Below, piece after piece: positions 63,000 to 64,000 of a stretch of DNA of 64,000 nucleotides. Positions within the stretch are counted from its first letter, which is position 1. Every line of letters begins with the position of its first letter. The notes beneath the pieces were generated by a model. That model was not told the origin of the DNA. It made no database searches and worked only from the letters and a program-made list of their open reading frames with translations. The DNA comes from a bacterium 210917-DFI.7.65 (lineage in GTDB: Bacteria; Bacillota; Clostridia; Oscillospirales; Oscillospiraceae), in the NCBI GenBank assembly GCA_020555865.1, contig JAJCJJ010000001.1:310001-374000 (forward strand), given 5' to 3'. A program made the position numbers and the translations under genes.

Positions 63000-64000
63000 T
63001 TAAGCCTCCTTCTTCTTGAACACGCTCAGCGGGTTAATGTCACCGACCATGGCGATACCGATGATCATGATGGCCGCGAAAATCCACTGAATGGCGGACA
63101 GGGCATACCCTTCCATGCCGCCCAGCACACCGCAGCAAACCCAGGTGAAGAAGGGCGCCCAGAAAGCGTAGGAGCCATTGCAGGTCATGCCCAGAGCAGC
63201 GCCGCACATGGAGGCGCCCTTGTACCAGAAGCCAAAGGACAAACCGGCAAACAGACCGGAGATGACGAAGAAGATCACAGAACTGTCAGTGAACGCAGTG
63301 GCCAGTAGGCCGAAAGGATTGACGCCGTTGCCATCGATCAGGCACAGCAGAGGCAGCACAATCAGCATATTGCCGATGCCGGAAGTGACCTGGCGGATGG
63401 TGATGCCGATGTTGTACTCGATCAGGGTGGTGCCGAAGCCGGCGACCGCGCCTTCAATACCCCAGCCCAGAGCGCACACCAGCGCCAGCAGGATGCCGAT
63501 CATGGTAGTACCGCCGAAGCCGTCGAACGATGTACCGCCGATGACAGTGGCGCAGATCAAACATACAATGATACCGCCGATCATGACAGGAGTCAATTTC
63601 TGTTTGAACACGATGCGTCCGATAATGGCGCCGATTGTTGCATTCAATGCAGCAAAAGGTACAATAATGGAACCGGCCAGCTGCAGAGCGGCAACGTATG
63701 CTGTCGAAGCAATAGGGCCGCCGATGATGGCACAGATGATCATCACCAGACCGGGCTTGGTCTTCAGGCAGCGCGCAAAGTCACCCAGTTCACCCTTAAT
63801 ACCGCATTTGATCAGCATCCAGATACCACTCAGGGTATCGTTCACACCGGAACCCAGAGCAGCCAGCACATAAGTAATGGCGAACGTAGACAAACCGGCG
63901 GTGTTTGCGCCGTACCACTCGCTGCCCCAATAACCTTGGGTCATGCCCCAGGTCAGGAAGCCGGTGTACAGACCGTAGGTGACGCCGGACATGATGGCGA
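63000..64000 (-). CDS. DMT/EamA-like permease, N-terminus off the window
   Basis: At least 330 residues with about ten membrane helices in two similar halves, the drug/metabolite transporter layout. Segments such as AGSIIVPFAALNATIGAIIG and GALGMTCNGSYAFWAPFFTW support the family. An ATG exists at 63992, but the frame stays open to the window edge and the first helix would be incomplete, so the gene probably begins outside. Substrate unknown. Confidence 0.8.
   Translation of the reverse strand, partial: AIMSGVTYGLYTGFLTWGMTQGYWGSEWYGANTAGLSTFAITYVLAALGSGVNDTLSGIWMLIKCGIKGELGDFARCLKTKPGLVMIICAIIGGPIASTAYVAALQLAGSIIVPFAALNATIGAIIGRIVFKQKLTPVMIGGIIVCLICATVIGGTSFDGFGGTTMIGILLALVCALGWGIEGAVAGFGTTLIEYNIGITIRQVTSGIGNMLIVLPLLCLIDGNGVNPFGLLATAFTDSSVIFFVISGLFAGLSFGFWYKGASMCGAALGMTCNGSYAFWAPFFTWVCCGVLGGMEGYALSAIQWIFAAIMIIGIAMVGDINPLSVFKKKEA

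Overview
The window reads as a piece of chromosome from a GC-rich, anaerobic, spore-forming Clostridia member. Oscillospiraceae relatives such as lysine- and amino-acid-fermenting butyrate producers are the best guess, but this is inference. Evidence: a stage V sporulation regulator (SpoVT), Gram-positive lipoproteins and SLH domains, T-box leaders, a minimal SufCB iron-sulfur system, lysine-fermentation enzymes, TRAP and Opp/Dpp importers, and no phage genes.

Region by region. 0-1.2 kb: an ABC-2 permease, then a minus-strand T-box leader that has no gene after it and whose T-box motif is split by an insertion. 1.2-9.3 kb: a lysine-fermentation island. A sigma-54 activator whose N-terminal half is a homologue of the pathway enzyme Kdd, plus kal, lie on the minus strand. 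kdd, kce and a three-gene TRAP importer lie on the plus strand. Between them sit two divergent sigma-54 promoters flanking three copies of a 14-bp dyad. 9.3-20 kb: housekeeping genes (PBP5-type carboxypeptidase, ComEA-like helix-hairpin-helix protein, two-component system with a GerMN lipoprotein, O-acetylhomoserine sulfhydrylase, a YbjQ/SPFH/ribbon-helix-helix unit), a decayed IS3-type transposase, a family 4 uracil-DNA glycosylase and a lipase. 20-29.5 kb: peptidase T, spoVT, a glycyl-radical-enzyme remnant, an SLH-anchored HtrA-like protease, aminopeptidase P, a lipid kinase and an AI-2E family permease. 29.7-41.2 kb: two complete five-gene ABC importers of the Opp/Dpp class, each with its own promoter and terminator.

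41.3-43.9 kb: a small DUF3796-like/XRE operon under a palindromic operator. Just upstream of its promoter lies a 1.9-kb element with 24-bp terminal inverted repeats and an 8-bp target duplication. The element carries an ECF sigma factor and a membrane anti-sigma-like partner but no transposase. 44-48 kb: sufC-sufB-glycosyltransferase, with a possible leader peptide, and a 52-bp perfect palindrome. 48-53.5 kb: an HD protein, a Cys-specific T-box driving cysE-cysS, L-serine dehydratase and a flavin reductase. The cysE/cysS/sdaA set ties serine to cysteine metabolism. 54-61.4 kb: malQ, polA, rimI, a second GNAT, tsaD, an AT-rich spacer with DnaA boxes, and tRNA-Thr(CGU). 61.4-64 kb: an XRE regulator and a DMT-type permease that runs off the window.

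The most novel-looking items are the enzyme-derived sigma-54 sensor with its dyad array, the transposase-less sigma-factor element, and the orphan interrupted T-box. All start sites were chosen by ribosome-binding site and family alignment by eye; no database search was possible.
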